From positions 691,238,175 through 691,302,174 of the forward strand of contig NC_053391.1 in assembly GCF_905171765.1 (NCBI RefSeq): DNA of 64,000 nt. Direction: 5' to 3'. The notes beneath the pieces were generated by a model. That model was not told the DNA's origin, searched no databases, and saw only the letters and a program-made list of their open reading frames with translations. Below, piece by piece: positions 22,207 through 33,610 of the stretch; positions within the stretch are counted from its first letter, which is position 1, and each line of letters starts with the position of its first letter. Source of the stretch: Bufo bufo. Its lineage: Eukaryota > Chordata > Amphibia > Anura > Bufonidae. The translations under genes were made by a program, and so were the position numbers.

Positions 22207-22304
22207 ATATGTCACCCTTAAAAAGGGAAGTACCCTGAGAAAGATACCGAGAATTGGTGTGTGGTATAAGGAGTGATCACATGGAATGGGAATTCCATAT
22301 GATC

Positions 22305-22314
22305 AAAGAGGGGA
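22305..22314 (+). promoter_or_regulatory. Polypurine tract
   Basis: AAAGAGGGGA immediately before the 3' LTR, the expected primer for plus-strand DNA synthesis. It is followed by one T and then the LTR TG. Confidence 0.85.
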
Positions 22315-22315
22315 T

Positions 22316-22984
22316 TGTAAGGAAATTATGTCTATATCCACACACGTTCACATATATATGTAATAATTCAGCCTTATATGCTTGTATTAAATATGCAGAG
22401 TTCTTCTTTAAAGGAAATATTTTATACTCTTATGACAGCAAGGTCTAGCAACACAGCTAAGAGGAAATAGAGGTCGGTAGCTTAAAACCGCATGGCTAGA
22501 AAGAGATATGCAGGCTTTAGCAAACAGATAGATTTTACATTGATACGGGTTATGTATATAAGCATTTTTGTTTCTTGACGTTCACCTCTGGTTTAGATAA
22601 GTGAAGGACATTTTTTTTATCAGGTATATGTTGGTACAAAATAAACGAAGATAATTCCGCGAAATATCTGAACAAAGCTAAAGTCAACAAAGATTATGGT
22701 TAGATATCTTAATTCCAAGAACTATAAATGCATCACATATGTATCTTGTTTCTAGGAAATTATCATGACTTTTTTTACTAAGGTTGTATAGAGGTGAGGT
22801 TAATAAATTCGTTACCTGATTGGATTAAGCTTAGGGGAGGTATATGATAATCTTGTGGTTTGCATCTATAAATTGTCCACGATGTCTAATAAAGTGACAA
22901 CCATTTTAAACCTATCAACGTGTATTGGTCTTTAGTGGTTGCCCGGCCGGAGGTTCACCCACAGACAAACCAGGGGCCCTTTCA
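22316..22984 (+). repeat. 3' LTR of the endogenous retrovirus
   Basis: 669 bp, the same length as the 5' LTR, with one difference noticed by eye. It is followed by the target duplication GAAAC (22985-22989) and then the interrupted TTAA element resumes. Confidence 0.96.
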
Positions 22985-25056
22985 GAAACCACCCAAAAAT
23001 GACCCCATTCTATAAACTACACCACTCAAGGTATTCAAAACTGATTTTACTAACTTTGTTAACCCTTTAGGTGTTCCACAAGAATTAATGGAAAATAGAG
23101 ATACAATTTCCAAATTTCACTTTTTTGGCAGATTTTCCTTTTTAATAATTTTTTTCCAGTTACAAAGCAAGGGTTAACAGCCAAACAAAACTCAATATTT
23201 ATGGCCTTGATTCTGTAGTTTACAGAAACACCCCATATGTGGTCAAAAAAACTGCTGTACGGGCACACGGCAGGGCGCAGAAGGAAAGGAATGCCATACG
23301 GTTTTTGGACGGAAGATTTTGCTGGACTGTTTTTTTTTACACCATGTCTCATTTGAAGCCCCCCTGATGCGCCCCTAGAGTAGAAACTCCAAAAAAGTGA
23401 CCCCATTTTAGAAACTACGGGATAGGGTGGCAGTATTGTTGGTACTAGTTTAGGGTACATATGATTTTTGGTTGCTCTATATTACACTTTTTGTGAGGCA
23501 AGGTAACAAGAAATAGCTGTTTTGGCACCGTTTTTATTTTTTGTTATTTACAACATTCACCTGACAGGTTAGATCATGTGATATTTTTATAGACCAGGTT
23601 GTCACGGATGCGGCGATACCTAATATGTATACTTTTTTTTTATTTATGTAAGTTTTACACAATGATTTCTTTTTTGAAGCAAAAAAAATCATGGTTTTTG
23701 TGTTTCCATAGTCTGAGAGCCATAATTTTTTCAGTTTTTGAGCGATTACCTTGGGTAGGGTATGATTTTTGCGGGATGAGATGACGATTTTATTGGCACT
23801 ATTTTGGGGTGCGTGTGACTTTTTGATCGCTTGCTATTACACTTTTTGTGATGTAAGGTGACAAAAAATGGCTTTTTTTACACCGTTTTTAGGTCATGTG
23901 ATATTTTTATAGTTATTATGGATGCTGCGATACCTAATATGTATACTTTTTAGTTATTTAGGTAAGTTTTACACAATAATATCATTTTTGAAACAAAAAA
24001 AAAAATCATGTTTTAGTGTCTCCATATTCTGAGAGCCATAGTTTTTTCAGTTTTTGGGCGATTATCTTAGTTAGTGTCTCATTTTTTGCAGGATGAGATG
24101 ACTGTTTGATTGGCACTTTTTTGGGTTGCATATGACATTTTGATCGCTTGCTATTACACTTTTTGTGATGTAAGGTGACAAAAAATTGTTTATTTAGCAC
24201 AGTTTTTATTTTTTATTTTTTACGGTGTTCATCTGAGGGGTTAGGTCATGTGATATTTTTATAGAGCCGGTGGATACGGACGCGGCGATACCTAATATGT
24301 ATACTTTTTTTTATTTATGTAAGTTTTACACAATAACAGCTTTTTTAAAACAAAAAAAAGGATGTTTTAGTGTCTCCATATTCTGAGCCATAGCTTTTTA
24401 TTTTTAGTCGATTGTCTCAGTTAGGGGCTCATTTTTTGCGGGATGAGGTGACGGTTAGATTGGTACTATTTTGGTGGGCAAACGCCTTTTTGATCGCTTG
24501 CTGTTGTACTTTTTGTGATGTAAGGTGACAAAAATGGTTTATTTAGCACAGTTTTTATTTTCTATTTTTTACGGTGTTCATCTGAGGGGTTAGGTCATGT
24601 GATATGTTTATAGAGCCGGTCGATACGGACGCGGCAATACCTAATATGTCTACTTTTTATTTTTTTCCTATTTTTTACCAATTATTTTTAACTTTATTTG
24701 GGGAAAATTACCTTTTTGTTTATTTTTACTTGAAACTTAAAATTTTTTGGGGGGGAAACTTTATTTTTCAACTTTTTTTTTACTTTATTTTTTGTCCCAC
24801 TTCAACTTTTGGGGGTCTAATCCCTTTTACAATGCATTTCAATACTTCTGTATTGGAATGCATTGGCTGTATGAGTAATACTGTGTGTATTACTCATACA
24901 GCTTCCGGCCTGTGAGATCCAGGGGGCTGGATCTCACAGGCTCGTCACCGGAAGGCAGCGCAGATGCCTAAGGAAGGCATCGCGCTGCCTTCTATGCCAT
25001 CTATGCCACTTGGCAAACATGGTGTACCGGTACGTCCTAAGTCCTTAAGGGGTTAA

Positions 25057-25377
25057 TATTAGGATACAATTTCCCACCGAGGCTTGTGTATAATGACTTG
25101 ATGCCGGGTTATAATGTTACGCTCATTAGCCCTCCAGCCGCGTCTCGTGTTTGTACGGAAATTATATTTATTGACCGGCAGCAAGAAGCCATTATTAAAA
25201 ATAATGGAAACTCAGGCCGTGCCGGGTAATTGGTTTTATTTGGCAATTTCCAGTTAATTATTGTATCCATTTTGCATTCGTTGCAATGTTTATCATTGTA
25301 TTCGATAAAGCAGAACTAGAGACAAAACCTCAAAACATGGAAAATCTGTTACATCTTACAGGGGTGCAAGGAAAAAC
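25057..25377. other. Intron DNA, nothing recognised
   Basis: About 320 bp of A/T-rich unique-looking sequence between two TTAA elements. No coding or repeat signal could be supported. Confidence 0.5.
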
Positions 25378-25504
25378 TTAAAAGGGTATTCCGAGATTTT
25401 TTACCGATGACCTATCCTCAGGATAGTTGAAAGAAGATCCCAGCAGACGTGACTTCAATGCTCATGAAGTTTTATTGCATATAACAATATGTCCCATAGA
25501 AAAG

Positions 25505-25537
25505 GACGCGTTTCGGCTCAATTGCCTTTTTCAACAG
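25505..25537 (-). ncRNA. Hammerhead-ribozyme-like motif in the Penelope 3' UTR
   Basis: The minus strand reads CTGTTGA, a GGC...GCC stem, then GAAACGCGTC. This resembles the minimal type I hammerhead cores described in Penelope-like elements (CUGANGA, stem II, GAAA, cleavage GUC), with A6 changed to U. An inverted copy is at 26723-26755 on the plus strand. Activity is uncertain. Confidence 0.4.
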
Positions 25538-25885
25538 GTAGATGTACATAGTCAGTAGCTCATATATATATATATACACATATCAATGATTAAAGAAAGG
25601 AACCTCCCAGTGACGTCAACGCCCAGAGCAAGGGCGGTACATGCATAGTCACATGGTAACATAGTCAAAGTTGTCAATCAAAGAATCAAAAAAGCGCAAC
25701 AGGTATCAGAACACATGTCAATAATAATTAAATATTATTAGATATTGTTTTTAAATACCAGTACAGCTGAGGTACTCCTTCATTTATATGGTCGATGTCT
25801 AGAAGAAATAATAATACAAAAATTACCAAAATTACAAAAATTGATATATAATGGTGAACAGAAAATAGCACTAATAAAACACAAA

Positions 25886-26521
25886 TCAGATATGCATAAT
25901 CTCGTAGTCTCGATTAAGACCTCTTGGATGAAGGGTATCAAGGGTATGAATCCAGTAGGCCTCCCGGCGCAAAAGTAGTTTTTTAATGTCGCCGCCCCGC
26001 CTGGGTCTGGAAATCTGTTCTATAACCTGGAACTTCAATTGGGCGATTGTGTGGTTATACTTTTCAAAATGGGAGGGAACTGGTAGAAGTAAGTTTTTTG
26101 TCCTAATGGTGGATTTGTGTTTTCCAATGCGGTCTTTAACACTCTGCATAGTTTCACCAATATATAACAACCCACATGGAAATTTTATTAGGTATATGAC
26201 GTTGGCTGATTCACATGTGAAAAAGCCATCCACTGCGTATATGCGTCCAGTATGTGGGTGGTAAATATTGGGCCCTTTGATGACAGAGCACTGGAAACAA
26301 TGGAGACACGGAAAGGTGCCCTTCCGCTGTGTAGCCAGTACCCCCTGTTTGAGGGTGCCACGGTTGCTCCCAATCTGTGATCTGTGTTTAATTAGTGCTA
26401 TTTTCTGTTCACCATTATATATCAATTTTTGTAATTTTGGTAATTGTTGTATTATTATTTCTTCTAGACATCGACCATATAAATGAAGGAGTACCTCAGC
26501 TGTACTGGTATTTAAAAACAA
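25886..26521 (-). pseudogene. Penelope GIY-YIG endonuclease fragment (chimeric N-terminus)
   Basis: A 211-codon open frame. The genuine part has a Cys cluster (CLHCFQC) that links RT and endonuclease in Penelope proteins. Next comes the GIY-YIG nuclease, NVIYLIKFPCGLLYIGET, with downstream Arg and His (VKDRIGKHKS) and a C-terminal REAYWIHTLDTLHPRGLN. The first 45-50 residues (from MFLNTSTAEV) are encoded by the inverted 3'-UTR arm, since the same sequence recurs reversed at 25745-25890; they are probably not original protein. The RT domain is absent. Confidence 0.85.
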
Positions 26522-27220
26522 TATCTAATAATATTTAATTATTATTGACATGTGTTCTGATACGTGTTGCGCTTTTTTGATTCTTTGATTGACAACTTTG
26601 ACTATGTTACCATGTGACTATGCATGTACCGCCCTTGCTCTGGGCGTTGACGTCACTGGGAGGTTCCTTTCTTTAATCATTGATATGTGTATATATATGA
26701 GCTACTGACTATGAACATCTACCTGTTGAAAAAGGCAATTGAGCCGAAACGCGTCCTTTTCTATGGGACATATTGTTATATGCAATAAAACTTCATGAGC
26801 ATTGAAGTCACGTCTGCTGGGATCTTCTTTCAATTACACGTGGAAATCATCCTATCCCGTGCGGCGTGCATCTTAGCGTGTGCCGGCCTATCTCTTTCCA
26901 TATCCTCAGGATAGGTCATCAGTATCTGTTCGGTGGGGGTCTCTCACTCCTGTGATCATCGCGACCTTCTCACCAAGCACAGCACTGTACATTGTACAGT
27001 GGCCATGCTTGGTATCACAGCTCAGCCCCATTCACTTCTATGGGGCTGAGCTATGCCTAGGCCACATGACACATGACACATGAACGTGTCATCACTACTG
27101 TGCTTTCTCAAACAGCTGATTAGCGGGGGGTCCCGGGGGATCGGAATCCCAATGATCACATACACATGACCTATCCAGAGGATGAATGATCAGCATAACA
27201 ATCTCGGAAAACCCCTTTAG

Positions 27221-28540
27221 GGATATATCCCATAAAGAGGTTATCACCCAACTTTTCTTGACATCTTAATGGCCATGTAATACAAAAGAGAAGGTTTTCT
27301 CACTGTAGAAATGCATATTTGCTAGTGAGGGGGCAAACGACAACCCCACTAACAGCAGGTATAGTGGTCAGATCAGTTGTCACCCAAGGAGGAGGAGGCA
27401 GGGGTGTAACTACCATAGCGGTAGACCATGCGACTGCTATGGGGCCCAGGGCAAGAGGGGGCCCAGTCTTAGTTGGGATTATCTCATCTTCTACTGGAGG
27501 TGAAAACTTGGTCAGGACTCTACCCTCTAAAGGAACAACTTTTAGCAAATGAAGCAATGGAAAAATGGCCCACGGCTCATTGAAAAAGATTTAGGCAGAA
27601 ACCCTTTTGTCCTGGGTGGGCGGCCTAGTCTGATCCTTGCTATAGGGCCCTTACTTCTCTATGTACGCCACTGGGATGAGGTAAGCTTACGAGGTCACAA
27701 ACTGGTTGCTGCCACCACCCTCTTTCATGACTTAAAAGGGTTATCCCATAACTAATGTAAAAAATAAAAATAAGCCATCATATAGTAAATGACAACATCT
27801 TTCTAACAAAGCTGGAACCAGCCCTCTACCACAAATGGATCCAGAGATCTCCCCATTCATTGCTCTGCTAGATTTATATCAAGCTGGCAGGTCAGGGGAG
27901 GGTCTTTTCTGCAGCAACTCAGGAGCGTGTCCATGCTCTACCTATCACAACTCAGGAGGCAGCTGAAGGATGAAACTGAGCATGTGCGACCATCTCAGTG
28001 AGCCGGACAAAGAAATTAGGAAAAGAACAAACAGCAGGTGGCACTATACGTGTACATTTTAAATTTTTAGCTGTTGGAGTCTTGAGAACAGCTAGAGTGC
28101 TGGAGGTTGCTGATCCCAAATCTAGAGCATCATTATAAAAGGATAGTGATTTAGGGACGCTCTTGAACAACGCTGCTGTCAGTCACATTATAGCCTGGCA
28201 GAGAGCAATGGTACATCTTCCCAGTACTTGCACTAGACTTTGAGTTCTGCTCTGGGTTGTCATCCTATAGTTTTGACTTTGTGATCATTGGAGACCCATC
28301 AGTCAGCGCCAACATTGTGAGTCACACCCATTGATTCATTTTCACCAGAGAATTAATTTCTTGTTTTGAAGTTAAGAATTCTGGAAGTTCTGTGTCGTTC
28401 CTCTGCACTGACGACATGCTGAACTCTTTCTCTTCTCAAGACATTCCGAATGTTAAACTGCTCAAAAATTACAGAGCACCTGCCATTACAACTTATTTTC
28501 CATTAATTAGTAGCATTATTTTCCAATAATTTATTTTTCT
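27221..28540. other. Intron DNA with MITE-like fragments, no gene
   Basis: About 27400-27670 carries a repeat-like segment with GGGGCCCAGGGCAAGAGG and ATAGGGCCCTTA. About 27735-28180 resembles another short non-autonomous repeat. No open frame with a recognisable product was seen. Confidence 0.4.
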
Positions 28541-28820
28541 TCTTGGTTAAGGGGAGTGGTTTGTGATCCCATGTGCTATTAATTGCACCACTGAACTCTC
28601 CAGAACTCGCTCTACCTGAAGCTTGCTGTACTAAGTGGCTGCTGAATAAGTGGAGTTAAAGAACCGGAGTTTAAGACAAGGAGCAAGAAACTAAGGTTTG
28701 ATAGAATTTCCTTGTGTGTTGTTGGCTTGATTCTAGCTAGTCCTCCAACTACAGCAGACAGGGTCTAATTCTAACTCATATTTACTGTTTTCCTTATTTA
28801 CTGTTCATCCCTATCTAAAC

Positions 28821-29690
28821 ATGTGCTCCATGGACAATGCCACTAAGTGTGTGTCCTGTCTAGTGGGTCCGTGCCTTGAAGGGCCATTGGAGGGTGAATA
28901 CATTTGCACTAGATGCGAGCATGTTGCATATTTGGAAGCCAACATCTTGGATCTAAATAAACTGCTTGAAATACTTAGGGGCATTGCAAACCTAGAGAGA
29001 GGCTAAGACCTCACTGTGCAGGCGCTGACTGGGGTCAGTGAAAAATGGAGGTGGGAGGAGGAGGACAAGATCAGGACTATCAGGTCAGCAGTTGGGTTAA
29101 TGTAGGAAGAAGGGGTTGAGGGAAATGTACCAGGGAGGTTATTCCTGATCTGGAACACCCTAGTAAATATGCCTGTTTGGCTGATATTAGGGATAAAAGC
29201 CCAGGGCCAGCAAAACTGCAGCAACACTATAGCAGGGCATTTCTCCGAGCACCCAGGAGGATGACCACTGCAGGAAGGATGGGAAAAGGAGTTCAGAAAA
29301 GGTTAGACAGATGCTGGTGGTAGGGGACTCTATTATTAGAAGGACAGACAGGGTCATCTGTCGCCGAGACCTTGAATGCCGAACAGTGTGTTGTCTGCCG
29401 GGTGCTCGGGTTCTGAATATTGCGGTTCGGATTGACAGATTGCTGGGTGGGGCTGGGGAAGACCCGGCCGTCATGGTACACATTGGCCCCAATGACAAAG
29501 TCAGGGGGAGATGGAAGGTCCTTAAAAATGATTTTAGTGAACTAGGAGAGAGGCCCAGGACCTCCAAGGTAGTGTTTTCAGAAATACTACCAGTGCCACG
29601 AGCGTCATTAGAGAGACAACGGGAGCTTAAGGAGGTAAATAAGTGGCTCAGAAGCTGGTGCGGAAGGAAGGGTTTGGGTTCATGGTGATA
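28821..29690 (+). pseudogene. CR1 ORF1 remnants (zinc finger and esterase)
   Basis: The first piece (28821-29006) has paired CxxC motifs (CVSC, CTRC) like the PHD-type finger of CR1 ORF1. The second (29311-29688) reads MLVVGDSIIRRTDR and later VMVHIGPNDK, the GDS and G-x-ND blocks of the SGNH esterase domain in CR1 ORF1. The two are in different frames with stops between, so the ORF is dead. Confidence 0.8.
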
Positions 29691-30059
29691 TGGGCCGACT
29701 TCTCTGTCGGTTACAGGCTCTACAGTAGGGACGGGCTGCACCTTAATGGGGAGGGTGCAACTGCCCTGGGGGAAAAAAAATGGTAAGATGGCTGGAGGAG
29801 CTTTTAAACTAGGATCTGGGGGGGGGGGGAAAGTAATAATACTAATAAGGGGGTAGATAGTGTAGATAGAGAGTGGGATATAGGAGGGTACAGAGGGGAT
29901 TTAGTGGGGGCTGGGGTTAGCGAGGAAAATAGGGAGAAGACTGGGCAGAACTATACACTTATGAAAAATAGAACTGCGGGTAACAAGAACCTGTTACATA
30001 CAAACATCAACCAAGGTAACCCAAAAAATCCCGGATATTCACTTTACAGGTAAAAGTAA

Positions 30060-30860
30060 TTTAAAACATATTTTCACAAATGCCAGGAGTCTAACTAGCA
30101 AAATGGGGGAGCTGGAGGCTATGGTACTAGAAGAACACATAGATGTAGTTGGTGTGGCTGACACATGGTTGGACTCTTCACATGACTAGGCTGTTAATAC
30201 TAAGGGTTTTACACTATTTAGGAAAGTAGAAAAGGTGTCAATAGAAAAGGTGTCAATAGAAAGGGGTCAATAGAAAAGGTGGTGGTGTGTGCCTGTATGC
30301 GAGGAGTGATCTGAAGACAAGTGTGAAAGAGGCAATTGTGGGTGAGGATGGTGAGGACCTTATGGGTGGAAGTTCAAAGGGATATAAAACACTGAAAAAA
30401 TAATACTTGGTGTAATCTATAGACCCCCTAACATCACAGAGGAGATAGAAACACAACTGTATAACCAAATAGAGCGGGCGGCACAGGCTGGAACAGTGAT
30501 CATAATGGGAGATTTTAACTTCCCAGACATTGACTGGGGTCATGGTTCTGCCTCAACCGCAAAGAGGAGAAAATTCCTCAACTTGCTGCAGGACCACTTT
30601 ATGGGCCAGTTTGTAGAAGCTCCCATTAGGGGCGATGCTCTGTTGGATCTGGTAATTTTTAATGATGCAGAGCTTGTTGGAAATGTTACTGTTCGAGAAA
30701 CACTAGGTAATAGTGACCACAATATAATTATATTCCCCCTACACTATAAGAAGCAAACTCTGTCAGGCAGAGCAAAGACACTGGATTTCAAAAAGGCTAA
30801 TTTCCCGGGGTTGAGGGCAGCATTTCAGGGCATAGACTGGAAGCAGCTACTGTCACAAAA
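30060..30860 (+). pseudogene. CR1 AP-endonuclease domain fragment
   Basis: Shows TNARSLTSKM (the Asn-containing first block), VADTWLDSS (Asp where the family has Glu in ETW), IMGDFNFPDIDW and LGNSDHNII (the GDFN and SDH blocks). This is the order of the APE nuclease that nicks target DNA for LINE retrotransposition. A stop near 30187 and frame breaks near 30240-30290 disable it, and the MITE at 30864 splits it from the RT. Confidence 0.85.
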
Positions 30861-30863
30861 TAA

Positions 30864-31190
30864 GGGAGCATTCACACGACCGTATAAATGGATCCGCATC
30901 CGTTCCGCAAATTTGTGGAATGGGTGCAGACCCATTCATTTCAATGGGGCCTCAAAAGATGCGGACAGCACACCGTGTGCTGTCCGCATCCGTCGTTCCG
31001 CTCCGTGGCCCCGAAAAAAAGATAGAGCATGTCCTATTCTTGTCCGCAACCACGGACAAGCTTAGGCATTCTCTATATAGCGCTGGCCATGTGAAGTCCG
31101 CAAATTGCGGAACGCACACGGCCGGTATTTGTGTTTTGCAGATCTGCAATTTGCGGACCGCAAAACACTTATGGTCGTGTGAATGCACCC
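30864..31190. mobile_element. Harbinger-like MITE inserted in CR1
   Basis: 327 bp, starting GGGAGCATTCACACGACCG and ending CGGTCGTGTGAATGCACCC, with 3-bp TAA duplications (30861-30863 and 31191-31193). The interior has GCGGACCGC-type palindromes. No coding capacity. Confidence 0.85.
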
Positions 31191-31193
31191 TAA

Positions 31194-31930
31194 TACTGAG
31201 GATAAATAGGAGAGCTTCAAATCCACATTGAGTAATTGCACAAAAAAATGTATTCCTTTAGGTAACAGGTATAAACGGCTAAAATTAAACCCCCCATGGC
31301 TTACAGCTACTGTAAAACGGGCAATAAAACACAAAAAAGGGCATTTAAAAAATACAAATCTGAGGGTTCAGCTGGAGCATTTGAAGATTACAAAGGGCTT
31401 AATAAAATCTGTAAAAAGGAGATAATAGCAAAAATACAAAACGAACAGCAGGTGGCAAAAGAGAGCAAAACAAATCCCCAAAAATTCTTTAAATATATAA
31501 ATGCTAAAGGAAAAGGCAGAGTTACTAATTGTTTTTTTTAGCTCTGTATATACAAAATAAGAGAAAGGAGCTGATATCTGTGGCGCCGGAGCTGTTAGTA
31601 CATCCAGTAATATACTCAATTGGCTAACTGTAGATATGGTCCAAGAGAAGTTAAATAGGGTAAATGTGAACAAGGCCCCGGGTCCAGATCGATTACACCC
31701 AAGAGTGCTTAAAGAGCTCAGTTCAGTTATTGCTGTGCCCCTGTTTATAATTTTTAAAGATTCTCTAGGTACGGCGCAAGGCAAATGTGGTGCCCATATT
31801 CAAAAAAGGATCAAGGTCCTCCACAGGTGATTATAGACCAGTTAGTTTAACTTCTGTTGTGGGAAAAATGTTTGAAGGACTCTTAAAAGGACTATATACA
31901 GGAGTATGTGACTGTAAATAATATTATACA
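31194..31930 (+). pseudogene. CR1 reverse transcriptase, N-terminal part
   Basis: Contains the pre-RT helix-rich linker (PPWLTATVKRAIKHKK, then TNPQKFFKYINAKGKGR) and the fingers motif VNKAPGPDRLHPRVLKEL, typical of CR1/L2-type LINEs. Several frame changes occur (near 31425, 31540, 31790). It is cut at 31928 by the Tc1 element and resumes at 33545 with SDNQHGF-like sequence. Confidence 0.82.
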
Positions 31931-33542
31931 GTGGGGGAAATAATTATTTGACCCCTCACTGATTTTGTAAGTTTGTCCAATGACAAAGAAATGAAAAGTC
32001 TCAGAACAGTATCATTTCAATGGTAGGTTTATTGTAACAGTGGCAGATAGCACATCAAAAGGAAAATCGAAAAAATAACTTTAAATAAAAGATAGCAACT
32101 GATTTGCATTTCATTGAGTGAAATAAGTATTTGAACCCTCTAACAAAAAAAGACTTAATACTTGGTGGAAAAACCCTTGTTTGCAAGCACAGAGGTCAAA
32201 CGTTTCTTGTAATTGATGACCAAGTTTGCGCACATTTTAGGAGGAATGTTGGTCCACTCCTCTTTGCAGATCATCTCTAAATCCCTAAGGTTTCGAGGCT
32301 GTCTCTGTGCAACTCTGAGCTTGAGCTCCCTCCATAGGTTTTCGATTGGATTAAGGTCCGGAGACTGACTAGGCCACTCCATGACCTTAATGTGCTTCTT
32401 CTTGAGCCACTCCTTTGTTGCCTTTGCTGTATGTTTTGGGTCATTGTCGTGCTGGAACACCCATCCACGACCCATTTTCAGTTTCCTGGCAGAGGGAAGG
32501 AGGTTGTCGCTCAGGATTTCACGATACATGGCTCCGTCCATTTTCCCGTTTATGCGAATAAGTTGTCCTGTGCCCTTAGCAGAAAAACACCCCCAAAGCA
32601 AAATGTTTCCACCCCCATGCTTGACGGTGGGGACGGTGTTTTGGGGGTCATAGGCAGCATTTTTCTTCCTCCAAACACAGCGAGTTGAGTTAATGCCAAA
32701 GAGCTCTATTTTGGTCTCATCAGACCACAGCACCTTCTCCCAGTCACTCTCTGAATCATTCAGGTGTTCATTGGCAAACTTCAGACGGGCCTGCACATGT
32801 GCCTTCCTGAGCAGGGGGACCTTGCGAGCCCTGCAGGATTTTAATCCATTGCGGTGTAATGTGTTTCCAATGGTTTTCTGGGTGACTGTGGTCCCTGCTA
32901 ATTTGAGGTCATTAACTAACTCCTCCCGTGTAGTTCTAGGATGCTTTTTCACCTTTCTCAGAACCATTGACACCCCACGAGGTGAGATCTTGCGTGGAGC
33001 CCCAGAGCGAGGTCGATTGATGGTCATTTTGTGCTCCTTCCATTTTCGAACAATCGCACCAACAGTTGTCACCTTCTCTCCCAGCTTCTTGCTAATGGTT
33101 TTGTAGCCCATTCCAGCCTTGTGCAGGTCTACAATTTTGTCTCTGACATCCTTGGACAGCTCTTTGGTCTTTCCCATGTTGGAGAGTTTGGAGTCTGCTT
33201 GATTGATTGATTCTGTGGACAGGTGTCTTTTATACAGGTGACTAGTTAAGACAGGTGTCCTTAATGAGGGTGACTAATTGAGTAGAAGTGTCTAACCACT
33301 CTGTGGGAGCCAGAACTCTTAATGGTTGGTAGGGGTTCAAATACTTATTTCACTCAATGAAATGCAAATCAGTTGCTATCTTTTATTTAAAGTTATTTTT
33401 TCGATTTTCCTTTTGATGTGCTATCTGCCACTGTTACAATAAACCTACCATTGAAATGATACTGTTCTGAGACTTTTCATTTCTTTGTCATTGGACAAAC
33501 TTACAAAATCAGTGAGGGGTCAAATAATTATTTCCCCCACTG
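31929..33542 (-). mobile_element. Tc1-like transposon, apparently intact
   Basis: 1614 bp flanked by TA (31927-31928 and 33543-33544). The terminal inverted repeats start CAGTGGGGGAAATAATTATT and stay identical by eye for about 210 bp at both ends. The single gene inside is open. Both features suggest a very recent insertion. Confidence 0.95.
32155..33177 (-). CDS. Tc1/mariner transposase, full length
   Basis: 340 residues, the usual size for a Tc1 transposase, starting [10 protein letters not shown] and ending at a stop with no internal break. The N-terminus has the paired helix-turn-helix (paired-like) DNA-binding region (residues about 1-110) with the intervening GRPR-like [10 protein letters not shown]. 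The DDE catalytic triad is visible: Asp in VLWSDETK (about 150), Asp in [12 protein letters not shown] (about 243) and Glu in [11 protein letters not shown] (about 279), consistent with DD34E. A Gly-rich block, [14 protein letters not shown], is also typical. It cuts and pastes its own element at TA sites in the nucleus. Transcribed in the same direction as the SLCO gene. Confidence 0.96.
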   Translation of the reverse strand: MGKTKELSKDVRDKIVDLHKAGMGYKTISKKLGEKVTTVGAIVRKWKEHKMTINRPRSGAPRKISPRGVSMVLRKVKKHPRTTREELVNDLKLAGTTVTQKTIGNTLHRNGLKSCRARKVPLLRKAHVQARLKFANEHLNDSESDWEKVLWSDETKIELFGINSTRCVWRKKNAAYDPQNTVPTVKHGGGNILLWGCFSAKGTGQLIRINGKMDGAMYREILSDNLLPSARKLKMGRGWVFQHDNDPKHTAKATKEWLKKKHIKVMEWPSQSPDLNPIENLWRELKLRVAQRQPRNLRDLEMICKEEWTNIPPKMCANLVINYKKRLTSVLANKGFSTKY

Positions 33543-33610
33543 TAAGTGACAACCAACATGGGTTTACCAAGGACAGAAGTTGTCAGACTAACCTGATTTG
33601 TTTTTATGAG

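Larger units (their letters stand above)
14629..22984 (+). mobile_element. Endogenous retrovirus, gag-pol, no env
   Basis: A complete provirus of 8356 bp with 669-bp LTRs (TG...CA), 5-bp target duplications GAAAC (14624-14628 and 22985-22989), a primer binding site, a 780-bp leader, gag, pol in the same frame after one UAG, a short 3' ORF, a polypurine tract and the 3' LTR. There is only about 360 bp between the integrase stop and the 3' LTR, so no envelope gene. Gag-UAG-pol and the integrase C-terminus resemble gammaretroviruses; the initiator-tRNA primer site does not. It lies antisense to the SLCO gene, inside the TTAA element. One integrase frameshift is the only clear coding lesion. Confidence 0.96.
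6527..25052. mobile_element. TTAA-flanked DNA element hosting nested insertions
   Basis: The outer shell of a nest. It starts CCCCTTAAGGACTCAGCC after TTAA (6523-6526) and ends with the inverted GTCCTTAAGGGG before TTAA (25053-25056). The TTAA duplication is typical of piggyBac and Kolobok elements. Only pieces 6527-6627, 14258-14628 and 22990-25052 belong to it; they read continuously once the Harbinger-like composite and the retrovirus are removed (for example TTGAAAC|CACCCAAAAATG across the retrovirus). No transposase remains. The right part (about 23460-24660) has four degenerate tandem units of about 315-357 bp, each with GATCGCTTGCTATTACAC and CCTAATATGTATAC. Confidence 0.75.
25428..26832 (-). 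mobile_element. Penelope-like element, 5'-truncated and folded back
   Basis: Two near-identical arms of about 460 bp in inverted orientation (25428-25890 and about 26370-26832) flank the 3' part of a Penelope-like open frame on the minus strand. In the sense of that frame, the left arm is the 3' UTR, with a hammerhead-like motif and CAATAAAA. The right arm is an inverted copy of it joined upstream. Such inverted terminal duplication and 5' truncation are known for Penelope elements. Confidence 0.8.
25382..27216. mobile_element. TTAA-target MITE split by a Penelope-like element
   Basis: Left end AAGGGTATTCCGAG after TTAA and right end CTCGGAAAACCCC before TTAG, with GACCTATCCTCAGGATAGGTC-type palindromes inside. 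The same family occurs intact at 36769-37180. A Penelope-like fold-back (25428-26832) is inserted in it. Confidence 0.65.

Noticed and set aside
21956..22315. A hidden env gene at the 3' end of the retrovirus
   Set aside because: Only about 360 bp lie between the integrase stop and the LTR, with no signal peptide, membrane segment or glycosylation-rich frame.
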